From positions 310,001 through 374,000 of the forward strand of contig NSKG01000002.1 of NCBI GenBank assembly GCA_002287035.1: a stretch of 64,000 bases of DNA, read 5' to 3'. Below the pieces are notes generated by a model, which saw only the letters and a list, made by a program, of their open reading frames with translations, did no database searches and was not told the DNA's origin. How positions within the stretch are numbered: the first letter of the stretch is position 1; the number at the start of each line of letters is the position of its first letter. This stretch comes from Pseudomonas sp. WN033 (lineage in GTDB: Bacteria > Pseudomonadota > Gammaproteobacteria > Pseudomonadales > Pseudomonadaceae). Shown here piece after piece: positions 44,769 through 51,885 of the stretch. The translations under genes were made by a program, and so were the position numbers.

Positions 44769-45326
44769 ATGGAAACGTTTGGAATAGCTATTTCGACATT
44801 GTTTATTGGATATTTTCTAGGACAAGCAACCGATTTTGCTAAGTTTTACTATTCCAATCACAGAAAGAAACGTGCAATAAAAGTTGAGGTTCAGGACCTA
44901 TTAGAAGAGTTTCAATACAAAACCGGTAGAATAGAGGAGATAGCAAAAATGCTATCTGATGATGAGTTACTGAATATTCCAGCTCCCGGAAAAGTTGACA
45001 ATGTTATCTACCAAGATCTTTTTGCTGAGGTCTCGCCATATTTCACGAAAAAAGAACGTGAACTACTTAAATCATTTAATGGTTCAGTTGAGCACTTTAA
45101 TGCCGGTGTTAATAGTCTAATATCTGGCGAGGCTGAAAAATTTCCAAAGAACCTTTTAAACCTTTACTACTATTCTTTGCTATGTGAAGAAACTGCAAAA
45201 AATGTAGTAGACAATAATTTAGATTATAGATTGACAGATGACGATGGGCGTCTAACAGAAATTAACGCAAGGGTTCATGAATTTGGCCTACGATACTCTC
45301 TCGATAATCTCCATGAAATACGCTAA
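44769..45326 (+). CDS. Cassette 1: TM-anchored helical protein, unknown
   Basis: A 185-residue protein. An N-terminal TM (ETFGIAISTLFIGYFLGQAT, about 2-21) is followed by basic residues (HRKKRAIK) and then a mostly helical cytoplasmic domain. No motif is recognisable. The ATG has AGGA 5 nt upstream. Codon use is strongly AT-rich compared with the surrounding chromosome, which marks acquired DNA. The stop overlaps the R'' box of attC 1. The role is unknown; a membrane-linked helper is possible. Confidence 0.7.
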   Translation: METFGIAISTLFIGYFLGQATDFAKFYYSNHRKKRAIKVEVQDLLEEFQYKTGRIEEIAKMLSDDELLNIPAPGKVDNVIYQDLFAEVSPYFTKKERELLKSFNGSVEHFNAGVNSLISGEAEKFPKNLLNLYYYSLLCEETAKNVVDNNLDYRLTDDDGRLTEINARVHEFGLRYSLDNLHEIR

Positions 45327-45394
45327 CAAATCAATTAACGACGCGCCTTCGGCGCCGGACGCGCTAAAGCGCGCCGGTTATTGAGGCGTTAGAG
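45322..45394. repeat. attC site 1
   Basis: A 73-bp site from GCTAAC to GTTAGAG. The outer parts CTAACAAATCAATTAAC and GTTATTGAGGCGTTAG are imperfectly complementary, with short GCGCC-type internal stems. The R'' box matches the reverse complement of the start of cassette 1 (GTTAGCG). Cassette 2 begins at its G^TT. Confidence 0.8.
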
Positions 45395-45410
45395 CTTGAG
45401 AGGGATAGCT

Positions 45411-46082
45411 ATGAGCAAGAAACAAATTGAAGCTCCAAATCGGTCTAAAGGTGACGTTGCGCACTCCTTTGCAAAGGCTGGATTATCTGCGATTCCTATA
45501 GTTGGTGGTGCAGCAGCCGAACTATTCCAAAATGTTGTTCAACCTCCGCTAGAACAAAGGCGTGCGGAATGGATGGCGGATGTAGGTGAGAAACTTCAAG
45601 AGCTTGAAGAGAAGGGTTTGAATTTAGCTGATCTTAGAGAAAATGAACAATTTATCTCAGCAGTAATGTATGCATCTCAGTTAGCTCTCAGAACCCATAA
45701 AAACGAGAAATTGGAAGCACTACGAAATGCTGTGACAAACGTTGCCACAGGCCAAGCGCCAGAGGAGGCGTTGCAGCACATTTTTCTGAACCTTATAGAC
45801 ACGCTTACAGAATTGCATATTCAGATACTGCGTGTGTTTCAGTCGCCAGCTCCGCCTCCCGGCTTGAGTATGGGTGGCCTTTCAAGCGTCTTAGAGCATA
45901 ACATGCCTGAATTGCGCGGAAGAGCTGCTCTATATCAGCAATTATGGAGAGATCTGTATTCCAGAGGTTTGGTTAATACAGATGGTCTAAATACTACAAT
46001 GTCCGGAAGCGGTTTAAGTGAAAAGAGAACAACAGGGATTGGGGATGCTTTCATAACCTTCATCACAGAGCCAAACAGTTGA
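45411..46082 (+). CDS. Cassette 2: unknown protein with a Gly-rich hydrophobic segment
   Basis: A 223-residue protein. The N-terminal basic segment is followed by AKAGLSAIPIVGGAAAELF (about 20-38), a short hydrophobic Gly/Ala-rich stretch of the type seen in pore or membrane-insertion segments. Charged helices follow (EQRRAEWMADVGEKLQELEE; RTHKNEKLEALRNAVTNVA). It has no signal peptide. I have seen this architecture in proteins of unknown function near bacterial conflict genes, but I cannot name a family. ATG 45411 has GAGAGGG upstream. The stop precedes attC 2. Confidence 0.65.
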   Translation: MSKKQIEAPNRSKGDVAHSFAKAGLSAIPIVGGAAAELFQNVVQPPLEQRRAEWMADVGEKLQELEEKGLNLADLRENEQFISAVMYASQLALRTHKNEKLEALRNAVTNVATGQAPEEALQHIFLNLIDTLTELHIQILRVFQSPAPPPGLSMGGLSSVLEHNMPELRGRAALYQQLWRDLYSRGLVNTDGLNTTMSGSGLSEKRTTGIGDAFITFITEPNS

Positions 46083-46131
46083 GCTCTAACAATGCAATGC
46101 ACGCGACAAGCGCGTGATTGCGACGTTAGCT
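46083..46131. repeat. attC site 2
   Basis: A short 49-bp site: GCTCTAAC ... GTTAGCT. TAACAATGCAAT pairs with ATTGCGACGTTA around a GCACGCG-ACAAG-CGCGTG stem. Its R'' is the reverse complement of the cassette 2 start. Cassette 3 begins at GTTAGCT. Confidence 0.8.
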
Positions 46132-46137
46132 GAACTC

Positions 46138-46614
46138 ATGAATATTCAATTAGCCACCCATGTTGACGGTCAATTCATTCTTGAATTAATCGTCCGAAAT
46201 TCACGAAAGCACTTCAATGCTACCTTCATAGATATCAAATATCAGCAAAGCCTTGTAGAGCAGATAAAGAGAACAATCTCCGATGGCATGTGCCCTATGC
46301 CACAAGCCATATACCAGTCAAAAATTAAAGTTGCGGTAAAGGATGGCAAGCCCACGGGCTTTTTATGGACTCTTCAAAAAACCAAACAAGAAATAGAGCT
46401 TTATATTTTAGCTGTTAGCCCCGAGCATAGAAGAACCGGACATGCCGAGATGCTAATAAATGAAGCTCTATTAAACTTAACACCCGGCACAACTGTAACA
46501 TCAAGAGTAAAGCGACAATCTAGAGAGATGAAATACCTTCTAAGAAAACTAAGCTTTGAAGGTCAACGCTATTTCCCATTTAAAACACAAACATTTACTC
46601 GTATCATCAGCTAA
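46138..46614 (+). CDS. Cassette 3: GNAT family N-acetyltransferase
   Basis: A 158-residue protein with the GNAT acetyl-CoA motif in ELYILAVSPEHRRTGHAEML (about 91-110), where the R/Q-x-x-G-x-G/A pattern appears as RRTGHA. The C-terminal part KRQSREMKYLLRKLSFEG is the usual final helix and strand. The target is unknown; a toxin-modifying or small-molecule acetylation role is possible. The ATG at 46138 begins 13 bp after the attC core. AT-rich codon use. Confidence 0.75.
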   Translation: MNIQLATHVDGQFILELIVRNSRKHFNATFIDIKYQQSLVEQIKRTISDGMCPMPQAIYQSKIKVAVKDGKPTGFLWTLQKTKQEIELYILAVSPEHRRTGHAEMLINEALLNLTPGTTVTSRVKRQSREMKYLLRKLSFEGQRYFPFKTQTFTRIIS

Positions 46615-46684
46615 CAAATGGTTCAAACCGTTCGCTTCGCTCACTGGGACGGGCTAAAGCCCGCCCCTTAACCAAACGTTAGAT
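46610..46684. repeat. attC site 3
   Basis: A 75-bp site: GCTAACAAATGGTTCAAACC ... TTAACCAAACGTTAGAT, with a GGGCTAAAGCCC internal stem. R'' (AGCTAAC) is the reverse complement of the cassette 3 start (GTTAGCT). Cassette 4 begins at GTTAGAT. Confidence 0.8.
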
Positions 46685-46700
46685 ATTCGTTAGGACTGAC

Positions 46701-47681
46701 ATGTATAGACAAGCTATCACTTTATGTTCTTTACCAGTAACCGGCTGGTATAGGTATCGAGATGTTTTTCAAATTCTACCACCAAATGAGCTTTTAAAAC
46801 GTCCCCCGGCAGTTGAAGCACATCACCCAATAATCTTCCAGTGGAAGTACCCAGAGTCAACTGAGCCAAGATCAATATCAGGTCATTTCGATATACCAAA
46901 ATGGGTTTTAGATCAAGATAGTGCAGCGGAAAAAGCAAGAGAATTACTGCTAGTTTTAGGGGTTCTGTTAAACAACCGAATCTTCGAGTACCACGGGAAA
47001 CAAAGTTGGTTTGTGGATCTTGAAGAAACTGGGCCTAGAACCTTAGACCCGAAATGGGGGCAAGAGCTATATACCGGAAGAGACTTTAAAGGAACTATTG
47101 AAGGGTTTTCCAGTATTGAGGGTATACCAAAAGTTGAGACAGTAGAGACTAATAAATATTTTAATCGGCGGTTTATTACCTATGATGCTGTCTTTGATAT
47201 ACCCAAAGATTTGACCTTTTTACTCGATAATTTTTTTGCTCTATCTTCCGAAGATAAAAAATCGTTTCTATCCTCGTGTGCATTATTCGAGCAAGGGATT
47301 GACACGTGGGGCACATATCCAAGTTTATCGTTCGTTGGTTTTGTATCTTGCTTGGAAACGTTGATAAATGTTGATAATAAAGATGTGGCACTTGAGATAT
47401 GCAAGGAGTGTGGACAGGAACGTCATCGAGTAACGCGCAAGTTTCGGGATTTCTTTCTTAAGTATGGCAGCGACAGTGCTGAATTTAAAAAATATGCAAT
47501 GAAAATTTATAAATATAGATCAAAAGTGGTCCATACAGGTGAGCTCTTCAATGGTGACGTAATGCCTCTGCAATTTGGAAGTGACGCTCGTATCTATGAT
47601 GACGATTTTCGCCGCAGTGTTATTAGGACTTGTCGTATCTGTATAGTAAATTGGTTAGTTAGCAGATCCAATAGTCAATGA
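46701..47681 (+). CDS. Cassette 4: Apea/HEPN-like protein
   Basis: A 326-residue protein. The N-terminal two-thirds is unassigned. The C-terminal part has a Cys pair (ICKECGQERHRVTRKFRDFF) and the HEPN catalytic signature R-x4-H as RSKVVH (Arg273, His278) followed by TGELF. This fits HEPN RNase domains of the ApeA/Apea_HEPN type found in abortive-infection and anti-phage proteins. A toxic or defensive RNase function is inferred; no immunity gene is paired with it. AT-rich. The stop is next to attC 4. Confidence 0.6.
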   Translation: MYRQAITLCSLPVTGWYRYRDVFQILPPNELLKRPPAVEAHHPIIFQWKYPESTEPRSISGHFDIPKWVLDQDSAAEKARELLLVLGVLLNNRIFEYHGKQSWFVDLEETGPRTLDPKWGQELYTGRDFKGTIEGFSSIEGIPKVETVETNKYFNRRFITYDAVFDIPKDLTFLLDNFFALSSEDKKSFLSSCALFEQGIDTWGTYPSLSFVGFVSCLETLINVDNKDVALEICKECGQERHRVTRKFRDFFLKYGSDSAEFKKYAMKIYKYRSKVVHTGELFNGDVMPLQFGSDARIYDDDFRRSVIRTCRICIVNWLVSRSNSQ

Positions 47682-47690
47682 TATCTAACA

Positions 47691-47698
47691 ATCGGCTG
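47691..47698. repeat. IS target-site duplication, left
   Basis: ATCGGCTG, repeated as 48996-49003 on the other side of the element. An 8-bp duplication is typical for IS256-family insertions. Confidence 0.85.
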
Positions 47699-48995
47699 GA
47701 GGGTGTTCAAAACTTTGTGTCAGCCAACCAGCCTCATAGGCTGATGTGGTGTTCCAAGCGCCCTGGAAAGTGGATGGCCATCTGTGACAGCGTCAAGTTC
47801 CAGTTCTGCACGGGGTGCGTCCAACGCTCAGAGGCCTTGAGTATACCGGCATAGAGCAGCTTGAGTAAGCTGTTCTCATTGGCAAAGCCGCCCTTGGTCT
47901 TGGTGAGCTTGCGGAACTGGCGGTGTACGGCTTCCACCGCGTTGGTGGTGTAAATCGCCTTGCGCACGTAATCGGGGTATTTGAAGTAGGCTGAGAGCGT
48001 GGACCACTTGTCCCGCCAGGACTTGATGACCATGGGATATTTATCGCCCCACTTGGCTTCCAGATCATCAAGTGCAAGTTCGGCGGCATTGAGCGTAGCG
48101 GCCTTGTAGACGGCTTTCAGGTCGGCCATAAAAGCCTTCTGGTTTTTTGAGGCAACGTACTTCATCGAGTTCCGGATCTGGTGAATGATACAGTGCTGGA
48201 TCTCGGTGTCGGGGTAGATCGACTCAATGGCTTCGGGGAGGCCCTTCAGGCCATCGACGCAGGCAATCAGAATGTCTTTAACGCCCCGGTTGTAGAGGTC
48301 GGTGAGGACGCTGAGCCAGTGGTGAGCGCCTTCCTGGTCGGAGAGGTAGAGGCCGAGCAGCTCTTTCTTGCCCTCGATGTTCAGGCCAAGAAGCGTATAG
48401 ATCGCTTTGCTGACGTAGCGACCATTCTCTTTGATTTTGTAGTGAATGGCGTCGAGCCAGACAATGGGGTAAATAGCTTCCAGGTCGCGTTCACGCCAAG
48501 CTTGCAGCTCCGGTAGCAGTTTGTCGGTGACGGCGTTGATGGTGCCGTTGGAGAGCGAAACACCGTACAGATCGGCGATGTGCGTGCGGATGTCCTGATA
48601 GCTGTTGCCGAGTGCGAACAGGGCGATGATTTTACGCTCCAGTTCGTCGGTGAGGTGGGTCTGGTGCTTCTTGACGATCTGGGGCTCAAAGGAGCCAGCC
48701 CGGTCTCTCGGTGCGTCCAGCTCAAAGCTGCCAGTCGGCCCTTTCATGGTCTTGCGACTGGAGCCGTTCTTGCGGTTGGCAGTGTCCTCCGAGGCCAGAT
48801 GGGCCTCCAGCTCACCTTGCATGGCGGCTTCGGTGAGTTGCTTGATCAACGGAGTGAGAATGCCGTCTTTGCCGGTGAGGTCTTTGCCCTCACGCAGGGC
48901 TTGAAGGGCGGCATCCATATCGAACGTAGGTTTGGTCATGAGTCATCTCTTTTCGGTTCAGTCTAAAGAAATGACACAGAATTCTGAACACTACC
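47699..48995. mobile_element. IS256-family insertion sequence, complete
   Basis: A 1297-bp element bounded by imperfect inverted repeats (left GAGGGTGTTCAAAACTTTG, right complement GGTAGTGTTCAGAATTCTG; about 18 of 25 matching) and 8-bp target duplications ATCGGCTG. It carries one intact transposase gene. The intact ends and perfect duplication point to a recent insertion. It lies inside the final attC site of the cassette array. Confidence 0.9.
47734..48939 (-). CDS. IS256 (mutator-type) transposase
   Basis: A 401-residue transposase with the DDE triad placed as in the IS256/MULE family: Asp163 (IVWLDAIHYK), Asp229 (IACVDGLKG), Glu337 (NAVEAVHRQFRK). It also shows YPDTEIQHCIIHQIRNS. It is full length, without frameshift. 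AGAGA lies 7 nt before the ATG. It runs antisense to the cassette genes. Confidence 0.93.
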   Translation of the reverse strand: MTKPTFDMDAALQALREGKDLTGKDGILTPLIKQLTEAAMQGELEAHLASEDTANRKNGSSRKTMKGPTGSFELDAPRDRAGSFEPQIVKKHQTHLTDELERKIIALFALGNSYQDIRTHIADLYGVSLSNGTINAVTDKLLPELQAWRERDLEAIYPIVWLDAIHYKIKENGRYVSKAIYTLLGLNIEGKKELLGLYLSDQEGAHHWLSVLTDLYNRGVKDILIACVDGLKGLPEAIESIYPDTEIQHCIIHQIRNSMKYVASKNQKAFMADLKAVYKAATLNAAELALDDLEAKWGDKYPMVIKSWRDKWSTLSAYFKYPDYVRKAIYTTNAVEAVHRQFRKLTKTKGGFANENSLLKLLYAGILKASERWTHPVQNWNLTLSQMAIHFPGRLEHHISL

Positions 48996-49003
48996 ATCGG
49001 CTG
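48996..49003. repeat. IS target-site duplication, right
   Basis: ATCGGCTG, the partner of 47691-47698; see the IS entry. Confidence 0.85.
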
Positions 49004-49065
49004 CACAGCGACCGATTTTCCGCCGCTTTGCGGCTCCAAACCGGCGCATGAGCCGGGCGTTCTGT

Positions 49066-49293
49066 ATCAAGGACGTGCGGTGAGAGGCCGCCCAACCAGC
49101 GCTTCCAGTCACTGCCCGGCCTCCGCAGCTTCGACGCTGCAGCAGGGCCGCAGCTTGTACCCGGAAATCGGCTTTCTACAGCCTCGCCAGACCATCTGGA
49201 AAGTGTAGCGAAAATGTTTCGTACGAGATGTCGATTAACCAACGCCATGATCGACTATACGTACATACAACATCGAACGGCGAGGAACATAGA
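49066..49293. other. Region between the cassette-array end and the DHFR-like gene
   Basis: GC-rich again. It begins with the non-consensus R' GTTCTGT and TATCAAGG of the last attC. I see no ORF with a ribosome site, and no tRNA, so the segment may be remnants of a further cassette or host DNA. Confidence 0.45.
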
Positions 49294-49923
49294 ATGAGTA
49301 CAGTATTCGTAAACATTGCGCTTAGCCTGGATGGCTACATGGCACCAGAAGGGATGACCATGGAAGATCCTGGGTACAAAAACTGGGGCGAAAAGTGGGG
49401 CAAGCTAATGGCGTGGCTCCTCAATCAGCAGTATATGCGCGAGAAGCTCAATTTCGGCCCCGGAGGAGAGACCGGTCCGGTCAACGACATGGTTCGCCAC
49501 ACCTTTGAACGTACGGGCGCTAACATCATGGGTAAGCGTATGTTTGATCAAGGTGAGGTTAGCTGGCCAGAGGAGGCACCGTTTCACACGCCGGTATACG
49601 TTCTTACCCACGAGAAGCGAGATCCATGGGTACGCCCTGGCGGAACGACTTTTTACTTCATCAATGAAGGGCCAGAACATGCGCTTGCGCTAGCTCGGGA
49701 GGCAGCAAAGAGTCGTGACATTCGTATTTCAGGTGGTGCAGATGTGATCCAGCAGTACCTGAACCTCGGTGTTGTCGATGAGCTGGAAATTGCCTTGGCT
49801 CCCGTGTTCTTCGGTAGCGGGCGGCGACTCTTTGAAAACCTGAGCGAGCCCAGGACACAGTTTCACATTGACACCGTCCTTGATGGCCCAAATGCCACAC
49901 ACTTACGCTATGTGCGTCAGTGA
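49294..49923 (+). CDS. Dihydrofolate reductase-like (RibD-C) family protein
   Basis: A 209-residue protein of the DHFR/RibD C-terminal family: NIALSLDGYMAPEG at the start, NIMGKRMFDQGE, HEKRDPW, DIRISGGADVIQQYLN, PVFFGSGRRLFE. It is predicted to bind NADPH but its substrate is unknown; it is not the folate-metabolism FolA. ATG 49294 has a GAGGA box about 8 nt upstream. Confidence 0.85.
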   Translation: MSTVFVNIALSLDGYMAPEGMTMEDPGYKNWGEKWGKLMAWLLNQQYMREKLNFGPGGETGPVNDMVRHTFERTGANIMGKRMFDQGEVSWPEEAPFHTPVYVLTHEKRDPWVRPGGTTFYFINEGPEHALALAREAAKSRDIRISGGADVIQQYLNLGVVDELEIALAPVFFGSGRRLFENLSEPRTQFHIDTVLDGPNATHLRYVRQ

Positions 49924-49989
49924 ACGCAGCCCACAAGGTAACCCCCCGCCCAGCGTAGCAACCTGGCTCAATACACCAGACCCTAAAAC

Positions 49990-50286
49990 ATGCACATCCC
50001 CCGAAAAATTAGCTTAGGCCTTCTGCTAACACTCGCCATACTGCTCTTCGCAGCGCTGGCCAATGGCCCCAGCATATTGCTCGACATCTTTTTCGCCATG
50101 ATCTATCTCCCTCTGGCTCCCCTCGCCCACCTGGGACTGCCGGTTATTGAACCGGGATCAGGCTGGGGGTGGTCGGGGCCGTCTAATTTTGGCTTTGTGC
50201 TTGTCATAGGCTTCTGGCTAGGCGTTTGGCTGTTGATTGGCCATGTAGTTGAGATAGTCTTGAGGCGATTGAAAACGTCTGACTAG
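49990..50286 (+). CDS. Small membrane protein, unknown
   Basis: A 98-residue protein with an N-terminal hydrophobic segment (LGLLLTLAILLFAALANG), a second (ILLDIFFAMIYLPLAPLAHLG) and a C-terminal one (GFVLVIGFWLGVWLLIGHVV). No family is recognised. Ribosome site not clear. It lies between the DHFR-like and VOC genes. Confidence 0.5.
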   Translation: MHIPRKISLGLLLTLAILLFAALANGPSILLDIFFAMIYLPLAPLAHLGLPVIEPGSGWGWSGPSNFGFVLVIGFWLGVWLLIGHVVEIVLRRLKTSD

Positions 50287-50327
50287 CTAACCGGGGTTTT
50301 ACCTTCAACCAGAGCAGGCGCATCACC

Positions 50328-50705
50328 ATGCCCAACCTGAACACCGTCGAAATCAAAGCCTTCGTCCCCGCCCGGGACTTAGAGCTATCCAAACGTTTTT
50401 ACACCGACCTTGGCTTTACCCTGGCCTGGGACTCGGACGATATGGCGTACTTTCATGCCGGCTCGTGCAGCTTTCTGCTCCAGCGCTTCTATGTAAAGGA
50501 GCATGCTGACAACTTCATGATGCACCTGCTGGTTGAGGACGTGGAAAGCTGGTGGCAGCACGTGTGCGGTCAACAACTGGGCGAGAAGTACGGTGTGCGC
50601 GTACTGCCACCGGAAGACCGGCCCTGGGGCATGCGGGATTTTGTGATTGATGACCCAACCGGGGTGCTGTGGCGGATTGGCCAGAATACCGACCCGGTTC
50701 AATAG
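50328..50705 (+). CDS. VOC superfamily (glyoxalase/bleomycin-resistance-like) protein
   Basis: A 125-residue protein with the VOC fold pattern: VEIKAFVPARDLELSKRFYT, FLLQRFYV, HLLVEDVESWW, GMRDFVIDDPTGVLWRIGQ. These are metal- or ligand-binding proteins of varied function. It heads a run of small genes, with a GFA-family gene 18 bp after it. Confidence 0.85.
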   Translation: MPNLNTVEIKAFVPARDLELSKRFYTDLGFTLAWDSDDMAYFHAGSCSFLLQRFYVKEHADNFMMHLLVEDVESWWQHVCGQQLGEKYGVRVLPPEDRPWGMRDFVIDDPTGVLWRIGQNTDPVQ

Positions 50706-50723
50706 CGGACTCAAGGAGGAAGC

Positions 50724-51140
50724 ATGGCAACAACAGGCAGCTGTTTGTGCGGCGGCGTGACGTTCAGTATTGAAGGTGAGCTGGAGCCCATTCAGGTGTG
50801 CCACTGCAAGCAATGCCGCAAGGCGCAGGGTACGCCGCTGGTGAGCAATATTCCGGTGTCGGCGGCAGCATTCACGTTGCTCAGCGGTGAGCAGTTGCTG
50901 AGTGCCTATGAGTCCTCGCCGGGCAAGCATCGATTCTTCTGCAAGGTCTGTGGCTCGCCGGTTTACAGCCGCCGCGACGGTTTGCCAGAGGTGCTGCGCA
51001 TTCGTGCCGGGACGCTGGATGGTGAGTTGCAGACCCGGCCGGTGGCGCATTTTTACTATGCCCACCGGGCGAACTGGTTTGAGGTCAACGATGAACTGCC
51101 GAAGTTTCCTGAAGCCTATATTCCGGCGAAGAAGCCCTAG
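50724..51140 (+). CDS. GFA-family (glutathione-dependent formaldehyde-activating type) protein
   Basis: A 138-residue protein with the GFA zinc ligands: GSCLCGGVTFSIEG, CHCKQCRKAQGTP, FCKVCGSPVYSRR. GFA/CENP-V family. The role here is not shown; Gfa itself aids S-hydroxymethyl-glutathione formation. AGGAGG is 4-5 nt before the ATG. Confidence 0.88.
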   Translation: MATTGSCLCGGVTFSIEGELEPIQVCHCKQCRKAQGTPLVSNIPVSAAAFTLLSGEQLLSAYESSPGKHRFFCKVCGSPVYSRRDGLPEVLRIRAGTLDGELQTRPVAHFYYAHRANWFEVNDELPKFPEAYIPAKKP

Positions 51141-51175
51141 TACCAGAAACGGAACGCCCCTGACAGGATGCCAGC

Positions 51176-51883
51176 ATGAACAGTGATGAAATCAAAGCCA
51201 TCTTCGATCAACAGGCCTCGAGCTATGACGAGCGCTGGGCCAAAACCGCGCCCATTCGTGACGCCCTGCACTTTCTCCTGCAAGCGGTGCTGGCAGAGTT
51301 GCCCAGCAATGCGCGGATTCTCTGCGTAGGTGCCGGTACCGGTGAAGAAATCGGCTATCTCGCTGAACGTTTTCCGAACTGGCGCTTTGTTGCCGTGGAA
51401 CCTTCCGGGGCGATGCTTGATGTATGCCGCCAAAAGGCCGACAAGGCCGGGTTCATATCCCGCTGTGATTTCCATGAGGGCTATCTGGATACGCTGCCAG
51501 CCCAGGAGCCGTTCGATGCGGCGACCTGTTTTCTGGTTTCGCAATTCATTCTGGAGCGCGACGCGCGCATCGGCTTTTTCAACAGCATTGCCGCCAGGCT
51601 GCGGCCTGAGGGGATTCTGGCCAGCTCGGACCTGGCATCAGACGTCAGTTCCAGCCAGTACAGCGCCCTGCTCCAGACCTGGCTGAACATGATGCTGGCA
51701 TCGGATATTCCAGCGGCGGGCGTGGAGCAGATGCGTGCGGCCTATGCCAAGGATGTGGCGATTCTGCCGCCCGCGCAGATTGAGTCGATCATCCGCGAGG
51801 GCGGCTTTGACAACCCGGTGGGTTTCTATCAGGCGGGGTTGATTCACGCCTGGTTCTCCAGGCGTGTGGCAGGCTTACAGTGA
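51176..51883 (+). CDS. Class I SAM-dependent methyltransferase
   Basis: A 235-residue protein with SAM motif I (ILCVGAGTGEEIGYLAERF), motif II (FVAVEPSGAMLDVCR) and a later FDAATCFLVSQF region. The substrate is unknown. It follows the GFA gene by 35 bp on the same strand and faces a minus-strand exported protein. Confidence 0.85.
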   Translation: MNSDEIKAIFDQQASSYDERWAKTAPIRDALHFLLQAVLAELPSNARILCVGAGTGEEIGYLAERFPNWRFVAVEPSGAMLDVCRQKADKAGFISRCDFHEGYLDTLPAQEPFDAATCFLVSQFILERDARIGFFNSIAARLRPEGILASSDLASDVSSSQYSALLQTWLNMMLASDIPAAGVEQMRAAYAKDVAILPPAQIESIIREGGFDNPVGFYQAGLIHAWFSRRVAGLQ

Positions 51884-51885
51884 TA

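Larger units (their letters stand above)
44741..49065. mobile_element. Integron gene-cassette array without an integrase (CALIN-type)
   Basis: Four attC-type sites (45322, 46083, 46610, 47682) separate single-gene, same-strand, mostly AT-rich cassettes. Each cassette's 5' end (GTTAGCG at 44741, GTTAGAG at 45388, GTTAGCT at 46125, GTTAGAT at 46678) is the reverse complement of the R'' core (CGCTAAC, CTCTAAC, AGCTAAC, ATCTAAC) of its own attC, as expected for cassettes excised and inserted at G^TT. No intI lies in the window. The last attC is split by an IS. This arrangement is a cluster of attC sites lacking an integrase; an integrase elsewhere in the genome cannot be excluded. Confidence 0.8.
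47682..49065. repeat. attC site 4, interrupted by an IS
   Basis: The R'' box TATCTAAC (47682-47689) is the reverse complement of the cassette 4 start (GTTAGATA). The site is cut after ATCGGCTG (47691-47698) by the IS and continues at 49004. A GCCGC-TTT-GCGGC stem and AAACCGGCGCATGAGCCGGGCGTT follow. Without the IS and duplication the site is about 79 bp. Its R' (GTTCTGT) departs from GTTRRRY, so this is the array end or a degenerate site. Confidence 0.65.

Noticed and set aside
48991-49248. 85-codon minus-strand frame overlapping the IS end
   Set aside because: It spans the IS boundary and the attC remnant, so it is a chance junction frame.
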